In this document: positions 8,213 through 15,985 of the stretch, in pieces
Layout of the letters: every line of letters begins with the position of its first letter
How positions within the stretch are numbered: the first letter of the stretch is position 1
Assembly (NCBI RefSeq): GCF_006716445.1
Contig: NZ_VFPA01000001.1
Span: 62,001-126,000 of the forward strand
Reading direction: 5' to 3'
DNA length: 64,000 nt
Source: Pseudonocardia kunmingensis
GTDB lineage: Bacteria > Actinomycetota > Actinomycetes > Mycobacteriales > Pseudonocardiaceae
The notes under the pieces: model-generated
Seen by the model: the letters and a program-made list of their open reading frames with translations, nothing else
What the model was told of the DNA's origin: nothing
Databases searched by the model: none
Position numbers and translations under genes: made by a program

Positions 8213-8879
8213 GTCGGCGCCCCCTCACCGCGGCGTTGAGAAGCCAGCCCCCCACGAACGCCGCGGTGACGACAACGGGCGTCGGGACCGCGGACAGACG
8301 TTCCGGCAAGGACGGCGCGACGGGTACCGCACTCGAGGGCGCCGGTTGCTCGCGCAGCGACGTGCCCTCGGCCGTAGGAGCGTCGACAGGCGTGCGGGCC
8401 TGCACGATCCCGGCGGGCTGCAGCTCGTCCGTTCCCCCCGACAACTCCTTCCGCACCGCGGCCGCGAGCTGCTCGGTGATCTTGTGCGAGTGCTTGGCCA
8501 GCACTTTCTGGCCCACTGTCCCCAGCATGCCGCCGAGCGACGCGTCCGCGGTGAGCGTGACCAGCGTTGACTCGCCTTCGCCCCGGAGATCCATCGAACC
8601 CACGGTCCGCAGGTAACTCTTGGCTCCACGCGCCGTCTTCCCGACCGCCGCGAAGTCGAGGCGGGAACCCGGTTCCCGACCGGTGATCTCCAGCCTGACC
8701 GAGAACGTCGCGGACACCGGACCGACCGACTGCGTCATGATCGCGCTGACGTTGTCGTCGTCGATCACCTCGACGTCGTCGACGCCGGGGATACACCGAG
8801 CCATGACGGGGATGTCAAGGAACAGCTCCCAGAGCTGCTCAGGCGTCGCCTCGACCGAGAATTGCTCCTCGAATCTCAC
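8202..8879 (-). CDS. SRPBCC (CoxG-like) protein with C-terminal membrane anchor
   Basis: A 225-residue protein. Residues 1-150 form a CoxG-type SRPBCC domain (VRFEEQFSVEATPEQLWELF start, IPGVDDVEV, GTVGQKVL toward the end). A Pro/Ala linker follows, then one hydrophobic segment (VVVTAAFVGGWLLNAAV) and an Arg-rich cytoplasmic tail. This is the layout of CoxG proteins that hold molybdenum CO dehydrogenase at the membrane. GTG at 8879 overlaps the stop of the molybdenum subunit (GTGA), so translation is coupled. A stand-alone SRPBCC subunit was described for the four-component 3-hydroxypyridine dehydrogenase; in many other N-heterocycle hydroxylases the domain is fused to another subunit. Likely role: membrane docking and electron transfer to the respiratory chain. 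Confidence 0.85.
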   Translation of the reverse strand: MRFEEQFSVEATPEQLWELFLDIPVMARCIPGVDDVEVIDDDNVSAIMTQSVGPVSATFSVRLEITGREPGSRLDFAAVGKTARGAKSYLRTVGSMDLRGEGESTLVTLTADASLGGMLGTVGQKVLAKHSHKITEQLAAAVRKELSGGTDELQPAGIVQARTPVDAPTAEGTSLREQPAPSSAVPVAPSLPERLSAVPTPVVVTAAFVGGWLLNAAVRGRRRGR

Positions 8880-11251
8880 TTTCCGCTCTCCTGGCCGTCG
8901 ACGATCGCCTGCCACACCCGCTCAGGCGTGATCGGCAGCCGACTGATCGACACGTTGTAATCCCGCAGTGCGTCAGAGATCGCGTTGGCGATCGCGGCTG
9001 CGGGTGGGATGGTTCCTGCCTCGCCGACGCCACGGACACCCAGTGGCGTGACAGGGGACGGCGTCTCCAGGTGCTCGAGCTCCCAATCGGGCAGATCTGC
9101 CGCGGACGGCGCGAAGTAGTCCATCATCGTGCCGTTGATCAGCTGCCCGGAGTCCGGGTCGTAGAGCAACTCCTCCATGAGCGCGGCCCCGAACGCCTGG
9201 GCCAGGCCACCGTCGACCTGCCCGTCGACGAGTGTGGGATTGACCTGCGTACCGCAGTCGTGCGTGAGGACGAAACGTTCGATCTCGAACTCACCGGTGG
9301 TGGGGTCGACGGCAACCACGCAGGCCGCCGCGCCGGACCCGTACGCCGAGGCTTGCGGATCGAAGTACGCGGTCGCCTCCACACCCGGTTCCATTCCGTC
9401 GGGCAGATCGTGACCCGAGATCGCGTTCTGGAACACGGTGGCCAGCGGGATCGGCTCGACCGACCCGACCAGGTCGACAACCTCCTGGCCGCTGATCACC
9501 AGGTTCTGGGCCGACTCGACCCCCATGAGGTGCGCTGCGATCGCGAGGACCTGCTGCGACAACTGCTGCGCGGCCTGCTGCCCGGCGCCGGCGTTCGCGA
9601 TCATGGTGCGCGATGAGAACGAACCGCTGCCGCCCGGGCTGGCCCCGGTGTCACCGGCATGGACGTGGACCTGGCTGTGTTCGACCCCCATGACTTCGGC
9701 GACCACCTGCGCGAGTGCGGTCGCCCCGCCCTGCCCGAAGTGCGTGATCCCGGTGTAGCAGTCGATGGTGCCCGATCGCGTGCCGCGCAGCGTGACGCTC
9801 TCGTAGGCGCCGAATGCAGCGCCCTCCTTACCCAGCCATTTCGAGCTGGGATACCCGGTCTTCTCGATGAACGCCGCGAGACCGACCCCGCGCAGCCTGC
9901 CGTTCCCATCGGGCACACGATCGCGGGTCCGCAGTCGGTCGTAGTCGATCGCGTCGGCGGCCAGCTGCAGGCAGGCCGGGTAGTCACCCCCGTCGTAGAT
10001 CGCGCCGCTGGGAGTCTCGAACGGCAGCTGCTCCGGCCGGATCATGTTCTGGAGCCGGAACTGCAGCGGGTCGATACCGAGCTCCCGCGCCATGCGCTCC
10101 ATCAGGAGCTCACAGACGAAGTTCGATTCGGGAGCACCGTAGCCGCGGTAGGCCCCCACCGGTGCCTTGTTGGTCGCGACGATCTGGCGTTCTGCGTAGC
10201 AGGACTCGACCAGGTAGGGCCCGGTGAGCGTGACCGTGGCGCTGCTCGGCGGGCCGAACGGCGAGTGGTAGGCACCCATGTCGATGGTGAGGGTGTCGGT
10301 GAGAACCCGCACTGTTCCGTCCCGCGTCGCGCCGAGCTTGGCGACGTGTCGCGCCTCGCGGGCATGGGTGCTGGAGCGGAAGTGCTCGATCCGATCTTCT
10401 ACCCACTTGACCGGCCGACGGGTCGCCATCGAGTGCAGGCTGGCGATGAGGTCCTCCGGGTACACCCCGAGCTTCAGGCCGAACCCACCACCCACGTTCG
10501 GCGACTGCACTCGGACCTTGCCCTCGTCGAGGTCGAGGATCTCGGCCAGCTGCTTGCGGACCAGGTGCGGGACCTGCGACGAGACGTGCACGAGCAGTTC
10601 GCCGGAGCCGGGGACGAACTCGGCGATGATCCCGCGGCCCTCCATCGGCAGCGCGATCACGCGGTTGATCTCGAACGTGTCCTCGATGACGACGTCGGAG
10701 AGGGCGAGAGCGAGTTCGGGATCACCGGTCCTGCGCGTCGTCGTGGCCAGCAGGTTGCCCTCGACTCCATCGTGGAGGCCAGGGGCGTCGGCGGAGACCG
10801 CGCCGCGGACGTCGACGCGCTGCTCGATCGGTTCGTAGTCGATGTCGATCAGTTCCAGCGCGTCCTCGGCCACGCGCCGGCTGGTCGCCGCCACGCTGAC
10901 GACCGGCTGCCCCTCGAACAGCGCGACGTCGGGCGCCATGGCCCAGTACGACAGGAGCGGCACCTCCTTGATGGGCCGCAGGCGCGTCAGCGGCTTCGTG
11001 CACCGTGCGACCTCGGAACCCACCAGGATGTGCTCGACACCGTCGAGCGCGGCTGCCTCGGAGACGTCCACCGACACGATCCGGGCGTGCGGAAAGGGTG
11101 ACCGGCCGACCGCCATGTGCAATGCGTGCGCGGGTTCGATGTCGTCCAGAAAACGCGCATAGCCACGGAGCAGCTGAGCGTCCTCGTGCCTGCCGACCCG
11201 CTGCCCGAGCTGGGCTTCCCGGCGGAGCTGCGGCGGCATGACCTCAACCAT
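8876..11251 (-). CDS. Molybdenum hydroxylase large subunit (xanthine dehydrogenase family)
   Basis: A 791-residue molybdopterin-binding subunit of the xanthine oxidase family. Visible motifs are GYARFLDDI at the N-terminus, GGGFGLKLGVYPED (cofactor channel), VGAYRGYGAPESNF, the FGQGGATALAQ loop and GVRGVGEAG with the catalytic base E744. These enzymes insert a hydroxyl from water at an electron-poor ring carbon. Coupled genes encode the 2Fe-2S and FAD subunits and an SRPBCC protein. With NicX in the same operon, the predicted reaction is 3-hydroxypyridine to 2,5-dihydroxypyridine. The ATG at 11251 has AGGAAGG at good distance and overlaps the previous stop by eight bases; ATG 11239 is an alternative. 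No XdhC/CoxD-type maturation factor is encoded nearby. Confidence 0.9.
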   Translation of the reverse strand: MVEVMPPQLRREAQLGQRVGRHEDAQLLRGYARFLDDIEPAHALHMAVGRSPFPHARIVSVDVSEAAALDGVEHILVGSEVARCTKPLTRLRPIKEVPLLSYWAMAPDVALFEGQPVVSVAATSRRVAEDALELIDIDYEPIEQRVDVRGAVSADAPGLHDGVEGNLLATTTRRTGDPELALALSDVVIEDTFEINRVIALPMEGRGIIAEFVPGSGELLVHVSSQVPHLVRKQLAEILDLDEGKVRVQSPNVGGGFGLKLGVYPEDLIASLHSMATRRPVKWVEDRIEHFRSSTHAREARHVAKLGATRDGTVRVLTDTLTIDMGAYHSPFGPPSSATVTLTGPYLVESCYAERQIVATNKAPVGAYRGYGAPESNFVCELLMERMARELGIDPLQFRLQNMIRPEQLPFETPSGAIYDGGDYPACLQLAADAIDYDRLRTRDRVPDGNGRLRGVGLAAFIEKTGYPSSKWLGKEGAAFGAYESVTLRGTRSGTIDCYTGITHFGQGGATALAQVVAEVMGVEHSQVHVHAGDTGASPGGSGSFSSRTMIANAGAGQQAAQQLSQQVLAIAAHLMGVESAQNLVISGQEVVDLVGSVEPIPLATVFQNAISGHDLPDGMEPGVEATAYFDPQASAYGSGAAACVVAVDPTTGEFEIERFVLTHDCGTQVNPTLVDGQVDGGLAQAFGAALMEELLYDPDSGQLINGTMMDYFAPSAADLPDWELEHLETPSPVTPLGVRGVGEAGTIPPAAAIANAISDALRDYNVSISRLPITPERVWQAIVDGQESGK

Positions 11252-11744
11252 TGCGTGCGCCTTCCTGTGCCCCGAGCCACTCCTCGACGGCGTCGACGAT
11301 CTTCTTGTAGCCGGTGCAACGGCACAGCACTCCGGCGAGCGCTTCCCGCAGCTCACCGCGTTCGGTGTCGGCCGACATGCCCTCCAGCGATTGCGCGACC
11401 ATGAGGAAGGCCGGTGTGCAGAAGCCGCACTGCAGGGCGTGCTTGTCGTGAAACGCCTTCTGCAGGGCGCTGAGCTCGCCGTCCTGGTCGAGTGACTCGA
11501 CCGTCCGGACCTCTCTGCCCTCGACCTGAGGGGTGAGAACGAGGCAGCTCTTCACCGGTTCGCCGTCGACGAGGACGGTGCACATCCCGCACACGCCCTG
11601 CTCGCAACCGAGGTGCGTGCCCGTGAGCCCCAGTTCCTGACGCAGGAAGTCGGCCAGGTGCACGCGTGGCTCGACCGTTCGCGTGTACTCCCGTCCGTTG
11701 ACCTGGATGCAGACGGAGCAGTTGTTCGAGGGGTCGGCGCTCAT
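11244..11744 (-). CDS. Molybdenum hydroxylase 2Fe-2S small subunit
   Basis: A 166-residue iron-sulfur subunit. The plant-type ferredoxin cluster has C47, C52, C55 and C67 (CEQGVCGMC plus a later Cys). The C-terminal helical cluster has C106, C109, C141 and C143 (CGFCTPA, CRCTG). It carries electrons from the molybdenum centre to FAD. The ATG at 11744 overlaps the stop of the FAD subunit (ATGA) and is preferred over an open frame extending 41 residues further upstream, which lies inside that gene. Confidence 0.92.
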   Translation of the reverse strand: MSADPSNNCSVCIQVNGREYTRTVEPRVHLADFLRQELGLTGTHLGCEQGVCGMCTVLVDGEPVKSCLVLTPQVEGREVRTVESLDQDGELSALQKAFHDKHALQCGFCTPAFLMVAQSLEGMSADTERGELREALAGVLCRCTGYKKIVDAVEEWLGAQEGARNG

Positions 11745-12610
11745 GCGACGGCCTCCAGCCGGGGAAGTAGTTGGTCGATGAGCTTGCGGAGGTATTGGCC
11801 GGCGAGGTGCCGTCGATAGTCCGCCGACGATCTCGCGTCGCTCGAGGGGTCGATCTCGTTCATGCACGCCTCGACCGCGGCGTGGATCCGTTCGGGGGTC
11901 GGATGCTGGCCGATCAGAGCCTGTGCCGCCGCGGGAGCCAGGATCGCCGTGTCCGCAACACCGCCGAACCCGATGCTCAGGTCGACGACGCTGCCGTCAT
12001 CGGCGATCGATGCCGTCGCTGCGGCGCTGACGATGGCGAAGTCGTTGTGACGTCGGGTCGCTTCGGCGAAGGCGACGCGGTTCCCACCCGGTGGGAGGTC
12101 GACCTCGACGATCAACTCATCCGGCTCCAGGTGGGTCTCGTAAGGACCGAGCAGGAGTTCCGACATCGGTATCGCACGGGTTCCACGCGCGCTCGCCGCC
12201 ACGACCGTCGCACCCAGGACCAGGCAGGCGAGTGGGACCTCGGCCGTCGGCTCGCCCTGGGCGAGACTGCCACCGATGGTTCCGCGGTTGCGCACCTGGA
12301 TGTCACCCACATGCCGCAACACGGTTGACATCAACGGCGCCCGCTCGCGCACCAGCGCCGCGTCCTCGAGCTGCCGGTACGTCACGCACGCGCCCGCCGC
12401 GATGCCCGTCTCGGTGGCGCGCAGCCGGCCAAGACCCTCGACCGCTCCGATGTCGACGATGATCTCGGGGCGGACCAGCCGCATGTTCAGCATCGGGACC
12501 AGGCTCTGGCCGCCGGCCAGGATCCGGGCGCCGTACCCGTGCTCCTGCAGCAGCTTCAGCACGTCATCGACCGTGGTGGGGCGACAGTAGGAGAAAGCTC
12601 CTGCCTTCAT
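11741..12610 (-). CDS. Molybdenum hydroxylase FAD-binding medium subunit
   Basis: A 289-residue FAD-binding subunit of the CO dehydrogenase medium-chain type. It has the ARILAGGQSLVPMLNMRLVRP segment (about 27-48) and GTIGGSLAQGEPTAEVP (about 115), the two loops that hold the FAD pyrophosphate. It takes electrons from the 2Fe-2S subunit. It overlaps the ATP-binding dikinase gene upstream and the small subunit downstream by four bases each, so hydroxylase and dikinase components are made from one coupled message. Confidence 0.92.
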   Translation of the reverse strand: MKAGAFSYCRPTTVDDVLKLLQEHGYGARILAGGQSLVPMLNMRLVRPEIIVDIGAVEGLGRLRATETGIAAGACVTYRQLEDAALVRERAPLMSTVLRHVGDIQVRNRGTIGGSLAQGEPTAEVPLACLVLGATVVAASARGTRAIPMSELLLGPYETHLEPDELIVEVDLPPGGNRVAFAEATRRHNDFAIVSAAATASIADDGSVVDLSIGFGGVADTAILAPAAAQALIGQHPTPERIHAAVEACMNEIDPSSDARSSADYRRHLAGQYLRKLIDQLLPRLEAVA

Positions 12611-13674
12611 CGCACCCCTCCACTACCGATGAACTGGGAGATCACAGAGGAGACCGCGTCGTTCTCCTTCGTCACCGCTTTGAGGGAGTCACGGACGCGA
12701 CCGGCCCACACCGTTTCGGGCCGGACCTGCAGGAGAAGGAGACGGCCCGCGCCGTCGATGGCCCACTCGATGTCCTGCGGCGCTCCCCGCAGGCCCTCGA
12801 TCTGCTTGCCCAGCGTGACCAGGTCGGCGATCTCGTCGGCGTCGAGGCACGCCTCGGTCCGTCGGGCCTCGTCAACCGGAAGTGCAGCCACGCCACCGGA
12901 CAGGGTGTCGAATCGATATTCGTGCGCTTTGTCGCCGAGCTCCTGCGAGGTGACAGTGCCGGTGACCTTGCTGACCGACCACCGATCAGGATTGACATCA
13001 CCACGCACGACGGCCTCGCCCAGACCCCAGCTGCCCTCGATGACCACCTGCGACCGATCTCCGGTCAACGGGTTCAGCGTGAACATCACTCCTGCTGTCC
13101 GGGCCTCGACCATCAGCTGCACCGCTACACACATCGGCGAGAACCCGGAGCCGAGCGATCGGTGCTCGCGGTAGGACAGCGCGTGGCTCGCCAACGAGCC
13201 TGCCCACACCCGCAGGACGTGGTCGACCACCGACGTCGCCCCGCTGACCCACAGGTAGGTGTCGAACTGCCCGGCGAAACTCGCCTCGGCACTGTCCTCG
13301 ACCTGACCGCTCGACCGGACGGCCACGGGCGGGTCCTGCAGGCCGAGCCGCTCTCCGAGCACCGTGTACTCCGCTTCGATCCGGCGACAGAGCGATTCAG
13401 CCTCGGCTGTTGCCGCCACCGCCTCCCGTAGCCCTCGGGCCACGTGCTCAGAAGTTGCACCGTCGGCGGCGAACGAGCCGGCGCGCTCCAGCGCTCCCCG
13501 CATCCCGGGGTCCTGGAGGAGTCGCGAGTGCGCCGCGGTGGTGACCGCGAAGCCCGGCGGAACGTGCAGGCCCGAGCGGGTCATCTCGACGAGGCCGGCC
13601 ACCTTCCCACCGAGCAGCTCGGTCGACGGGCGGTCGTACTCGTCGAAGCGAATGATGGATGGTTGGTCGGACAT
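12607..13674 (-). CDS. PEP synthase/pyruvate phosphate dikinase ATP-binding domain protein
   Basis: A 355-residue protein consisting only of the N-terminal nucleotide-binding domain of PEP synthase. Landmarks are LGGKVAGLVEM (21-31), VPPGFAVTTAAH, AVRSSGQVEDSAEASFAGQ (118-136, the ATP-binding Arg loop), GVMFTLNPLTGDRSQVVIEG (195-214), GLGEAVVRGDVNPD and the closing QDIEWAIDG/LLLLQVRPE. It lacks the phospho-histidine and pyruvate-binding domains; the first is on the protein at 5691-7532. Together they should use ATP to phosphorylate a histidine and then an acceptor. It is the first gene of the leftward operon. The ATG at 13674 is chosen by match to family N-termini; an upstream ATG at 13710 would read through the predicted start region. 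Confidence 0.88.
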   Translation of the reverse strand: MSDQPSIIRFDEYDRPSTELLGGKVAGLVEMTRSGLHVPPGFAVTTAAHSRLLQDPGMRGALERAGSFAADGATSEHVARGLREAVAATAEAESLCRRIEAEYTVLGERLGLQDPPVAVRSSGQVEDSAEASFAGQFDTYLWVSGATSVVDHVLRVWAGSLASHALSYREHRSLGSGFSPMCVAVQLMVEARTAGVMFTLNPLTGDRSQVVIEGSWGLGEAVVRGDVNPDRWSVSKVTGTVTSQELGDKAHEYRFDTLSGGVAALPVDEARRTEACLDADEIADLVTLGKQIEGLRGAPQDIEWAIDGAGRLLLLQVRPETVWAGRVRDSLKAVTKENDAVSSVISQFIGSGGVR

Positions 13675-13708
13675 GGCACCCCTGAGCTGGCGATAGCCCT
13701 GAACAGGC

Positions 13709-13730
13709 AATATGCGGATAACTGCTTATT
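13709..13730. promoter_or_regulatory. Imperfect inverted repeat at the predicted start of the 3-hydroxypyridine operon
   Basis: AATATGC, eight bases, GCTTATT pairs at six of seven positions. It covers the predicted transcription start (near 13726) of the leftward operon and could be a repressor site. Evidence is symmetry and position only. Confidence 0.35.
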
Positions 13731-13732
13731 CG

Positions 13733-13761
13733 AGCCTAGGAAGCGCGCCGGCCTGTGTCAA
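13733..13761 (-). promoter_or_regulatory. Promoter of the leftward 3-hydroxypyridine operon
   Basis: Read on the minus strand, a perfect TTGACA -35 (13761-13756), a 17-bp spacer and a weak TAGGCT -10 (13738-13733) lie about 50 bases before the ATG at 13674. The weak -10 suggests dependence on an activator, or tight control. Confidence 0.5.
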
Positions 13762-13778
13762 GACCCACATCGTGGGTC
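13762..13778. promoter_or_regulatory. 17-bp perfect palindrome, probable operator of the YhfZ-like regulator
   Basis: GACCCAC, ATC, GTGGGTC is a perfect inverted repeat directly upstream of the TTGACA -35 of the leftward operon and about 120 bases before the divergent regulator gene. The position suits an activator of the operon or a repressor of the regulator itself. Confidence 0.55.
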
Positions 13779-13895
13779 GCGCGCCCCGACGCAGCCGGGA
13801 CCGACGCAGCCAGGCGGTTGGCGGCGGTGATCCGCGGCAAGCCGGGCCCCCGGCCGGCTGTCGGGGCCCGAGAGGGCGGCGGGAGGGCGACTAGC

Positions 13896-14882
13896 ATGAG
13901 ATCCATGAGGTCCGGCTCGTCGCCGAGCAGTCACGTGAGCCCCGACGATGTCGGCCTGTCCAAGACCCTGATCGCCGTCCAACTCCTGGCGCGCGACCTG
14001 CTGACCAGAGTCCCTGGGGAGCGGATACCGACCGCACTCCAGTACCAGCAGCTCATCGGGGTGGGATCGGGCACCGTCCAGAAGGCCCTTCGCACTCTGC
14101 AGAGCATCGGCGCCGTGAAGCTCCATCCACGTGGCCACACCGGCACGTTCCTCGTCGACGTGGCCATCGCACAGCTGTGGTCGTTCGCCTCGATCGGCGC
14201 ACCGACCGCCGTCCTGCCGTTGGCGACGTCGCCCGAACTCATGGGGCTCGCGACAGCATTGCGCGAGGAGTTCAAGCGGCTGCAGATCCCGCTGCAGGTG
14301 TTGTACACCTACGGCTCCGGCCGCCGACTCGAACTGATCGAGCGCGGGGAAGCGGATTTCACGGTCCTGTCCGGAGCAGCGGCCCAGGATCTGTGCGACA
14401 ACGATCCGACCTGGCAGACTCTCTCGCTCGCACCCACGAGCTTCTATTACGAGAACAGCTGGTTCATACTCACGCGCCGAGGCCTCGATCCGCTGGCAAC
14501 GAACAGCATCCGCAGGATCGGTATCGACCCGTCTTCACACGATCATGCGATGATCACCGAGGCCGAGTTCCCGCTCGAGTCGGGATACGAGTACGTCGAG
14601 GGGAATTTCCCGTTCATGACGGAGAAGCTCGCGGTCGGAGAGATCGACGCGATGGCGTGGCACCAATCCTCACTGGCCATTCCCCTCGCCGCGGTAGGCA
14701 TCCGCACACGACCGTTGCAGCAGCCTGCAGCACTCGAGGCGGTCGCGCGCATGCATACCGCGATGATCGTGGTCCACTCCTCGCGCAAGGAGCTCGTCCG
14801 CGCTCTCCAGCTTCTCGATCTCGGCGCCCTGGCGAGCCTCCAGGGCAAGGTCATCTCACAGGAAGTACTCCCCCTCTACTGA
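13896..14882 (+). CDS. YhfZ-like regulator (GntR-type winged helix plus binding-protein-like domain)
   Basis: A 328-residue protein. Residues about 15-90 form a winged helix (LARDLLTRVPGERIPTALQ, then VGSGTVQKALRTLQSIGAV with the wing LHPRGHTGTFLV) like the helix-turn-helix of E. coli YhfZ. The rest resembles the YhfZ C-terminal domain, with a periplasmic-binding-protein-like fold (RRLELIERGEADFTVLSG, VGEIDAMAWH). The start at ATG 13896 has GGAGGG ten bases upstream. It is divergent from the 3-hydroxypyridine operon and shares a 220-bp control region with it, so it most likely senses a pathway compound and controls that operon. The ligand is unknown; the family is little studied. Confidence 0.75.
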   Translation: MRSMRSGSSPSSHVSPDDVGLSKTLIAVQLLARDLLTRVPGERIPTALQYQQLIGVGSGTVQKALRTLQSIGAVKLHPRGHTGTFLVDVAIAQLWSFASIGAPTAVLPLATSPELMGLATALREEFKRLQIPLQVLYTYGSGRRLELIERGEADFTVLSGAAAQDLCDNDPTWQTLSLAPTSFYYENSWFILTRRGLDPLATNSIRRIGIDPSSHDHAMITEAEFPLESGYEYVEGNFPFMTEKLAVGEIDAMAWHQSSLAIPLAAVGIRTRPLQQPAALEAVARMHTAMIVVHSSRKELVRALQLLDLGALASLQGKVISQEVLPLY

Positions 14883-14919
14883 TGTCCTCGACCAGCAGCG
14901 CCGCCCCGCCCTCTTGATC

Positions 14920-14940
14920 CGGAGCGCCTCTACCGCTCCG
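14920..14940. terminator. Hairpin between convergent genes
   Basis: CGGAGCG, a 7-base loop, CGCTCCG forms a perfect 7-bp stem. It covers the stop codon of the LysR gene and lies 38 bases after the stop of the convergent YhfZ-like gene. There is no T-run, so termination would be by a weak hairpin in either direction. Confidence 0.4.
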
Positions 14941-15907
14941 CCTGCCCAGGGTCAGGCCGATCGGCCCCGGGCGGGTGTTCCAGCCGGGCTGCACTGTCGG
15001 AGGAGCCGTGGGCGATGAGCTCGTCCGGCGGGTGGTCCTGCGCCGACCGTGCCGCCACCGCGACGAAGTCCGCGATCAGCGGGTGACCGCCGACGGTCTT
15101 CCACGCCAGCGAGATCGGGACCGGCGGCGCGTCGGAGACGGCCCGGTAGGCGATCTGTGGATGGCGGTAGACGCGGCCGGTGGCGGCCGGGGTGAGGCCG
15201 AACCCGCGCCCGGTCGCAATGGCCTCGAGCCACTCCTCGATGTTCTGCACGCGGACGAACCGCCGGGGCCGCAACCCCGGCCGCCACAGGTCGGGGTGGG
15301 TGGTCCCGGCGAGCACGTTGACCACGACGGGGTGCTCCCGCAGGTCGTCCAGGGTGAGCACGTCCCTGCTGGTGAGCGGGTGCTGGGCCGGTAGCGCGGC
15401 GATCCGGGGCTCCTCGCAGAGCAGCAGCGTGCCCCACGACGGGTCCCGGGCCCCGCCCACCATGAACGCGACGTGGCACTTGCCCTCGGCCAGGCTCGCG
15501 CCGGCGTCGTCGTAGCGCCGCAGATCGACCGTGACCTCGGCGTGCTCGGCCTCGAACGTGCGCACGACCGGGCTGGTGATCTCCGCGGTGGCCCCCGACG
15601 TGAAGCCGACGCGCAGAACGGAGGTGGCCCGGCGAGCCGAGTCGACGGCCTCGTCGAGGACGGCGAGCACGCGGTGGGCGTGCACCAGGAACCGGGCGCC
15701 GGCCGCGGTCAGCGCCACCGAGTGCCGGTCACGGGAGAGCAGCCGGGTGCCCAGCGCCTGCTCGAGCGCCACGACGGCCCGGCTGAGCGAGGGCTGGGTC
15801 AGGAGCAGCCGCTGCGCCGCCCTGGTGAAGCTCCGCTCCTCAGCCACCACGATGAACGCCCGGAGGAGCCGGAGCTCGATGCCGTGCGAACCACGCTGTT
15901 CAGCCAT
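14930..15907 (-). CDS. LysR-family transcriptional regulator
   Basis: A 325-residue LysR-type regulator: winged helix in the first 65 residues (LRLLRAFIVVAEERSFTRAA, TQPSLSRAVVALEQALGTRL), then a two-lobed effector-binding domain starting near LRVGFTSG. The ATG at 15907 is chosen because the LysR fold begins right after it; an ATG six codons earlier is possible. It is divergent from the aldolase-reductase operon (15986-21637) with only 78 bp between starts, the classic layout for a LysR regulator and its target. The C-terminal tail is Pro/Ser/Asp-rich and looks disordered. Confidence 0.9.
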   Translation of the reverse strand: MAEQRGSHGIELRLLRAFIVVAEERSFTRAAQRLLLTQPSLSRAVVALEQALGTRLLSRDRHSVALTAAGARFLVHAHRVLAVLDEAVDSARRATSVLRVGFTSGATAEITSPVVRTFEAEHAEVTVDLRRYDDAGASLAEGKCHVAFMVGGARDPSWGTLLLCEEPRIAALPAQHPLTSRDVLTLDDLREHPVVVNVLAGTTHPDLWRPGLRPRRFVRVQNIEEWLEAIATGRGFGLTPAATGRVYRHPQIAYRAVSDAPPVPISLAWKTVGGHPLIADFVAVAARSAQDHPPDELIAHGSSDSAARLEHPPGADRPDPGQAER

Positions 15908-15914
15908 CGCCGTT

Positions 15915-15929
15915 ATGCATAGCACGTAT
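15915..15929. promoter_or_regulatory. Candidate LysR box (T-N11-A)
   Basis: ATGCATAGCACGTAT has the T-N11-A form (T16 to A28 of the local block) with partial dyad symmetry. It lies in the 78-bp divergent gap between the LysR gene and its presumed target operon. I found no clear -10/-35 pair in this gap. Confidence 0.35.
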
Positions 15930-15985
15930 TAGGCCTCCTCAAGTGGCATTGGCAGGGATGACGAGCGGGTTCGTAACCTCCCGCC

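Noticed and set aside
12607..13674. Complete PEP synthase or pyruvate phosphate dikinase for central metabolism
   Set aside because: Only the ATP-binding domain is present here and only the phospho-histidine domain in the gene at 5691-7532; the PEP/pyruvate barrel is missing.
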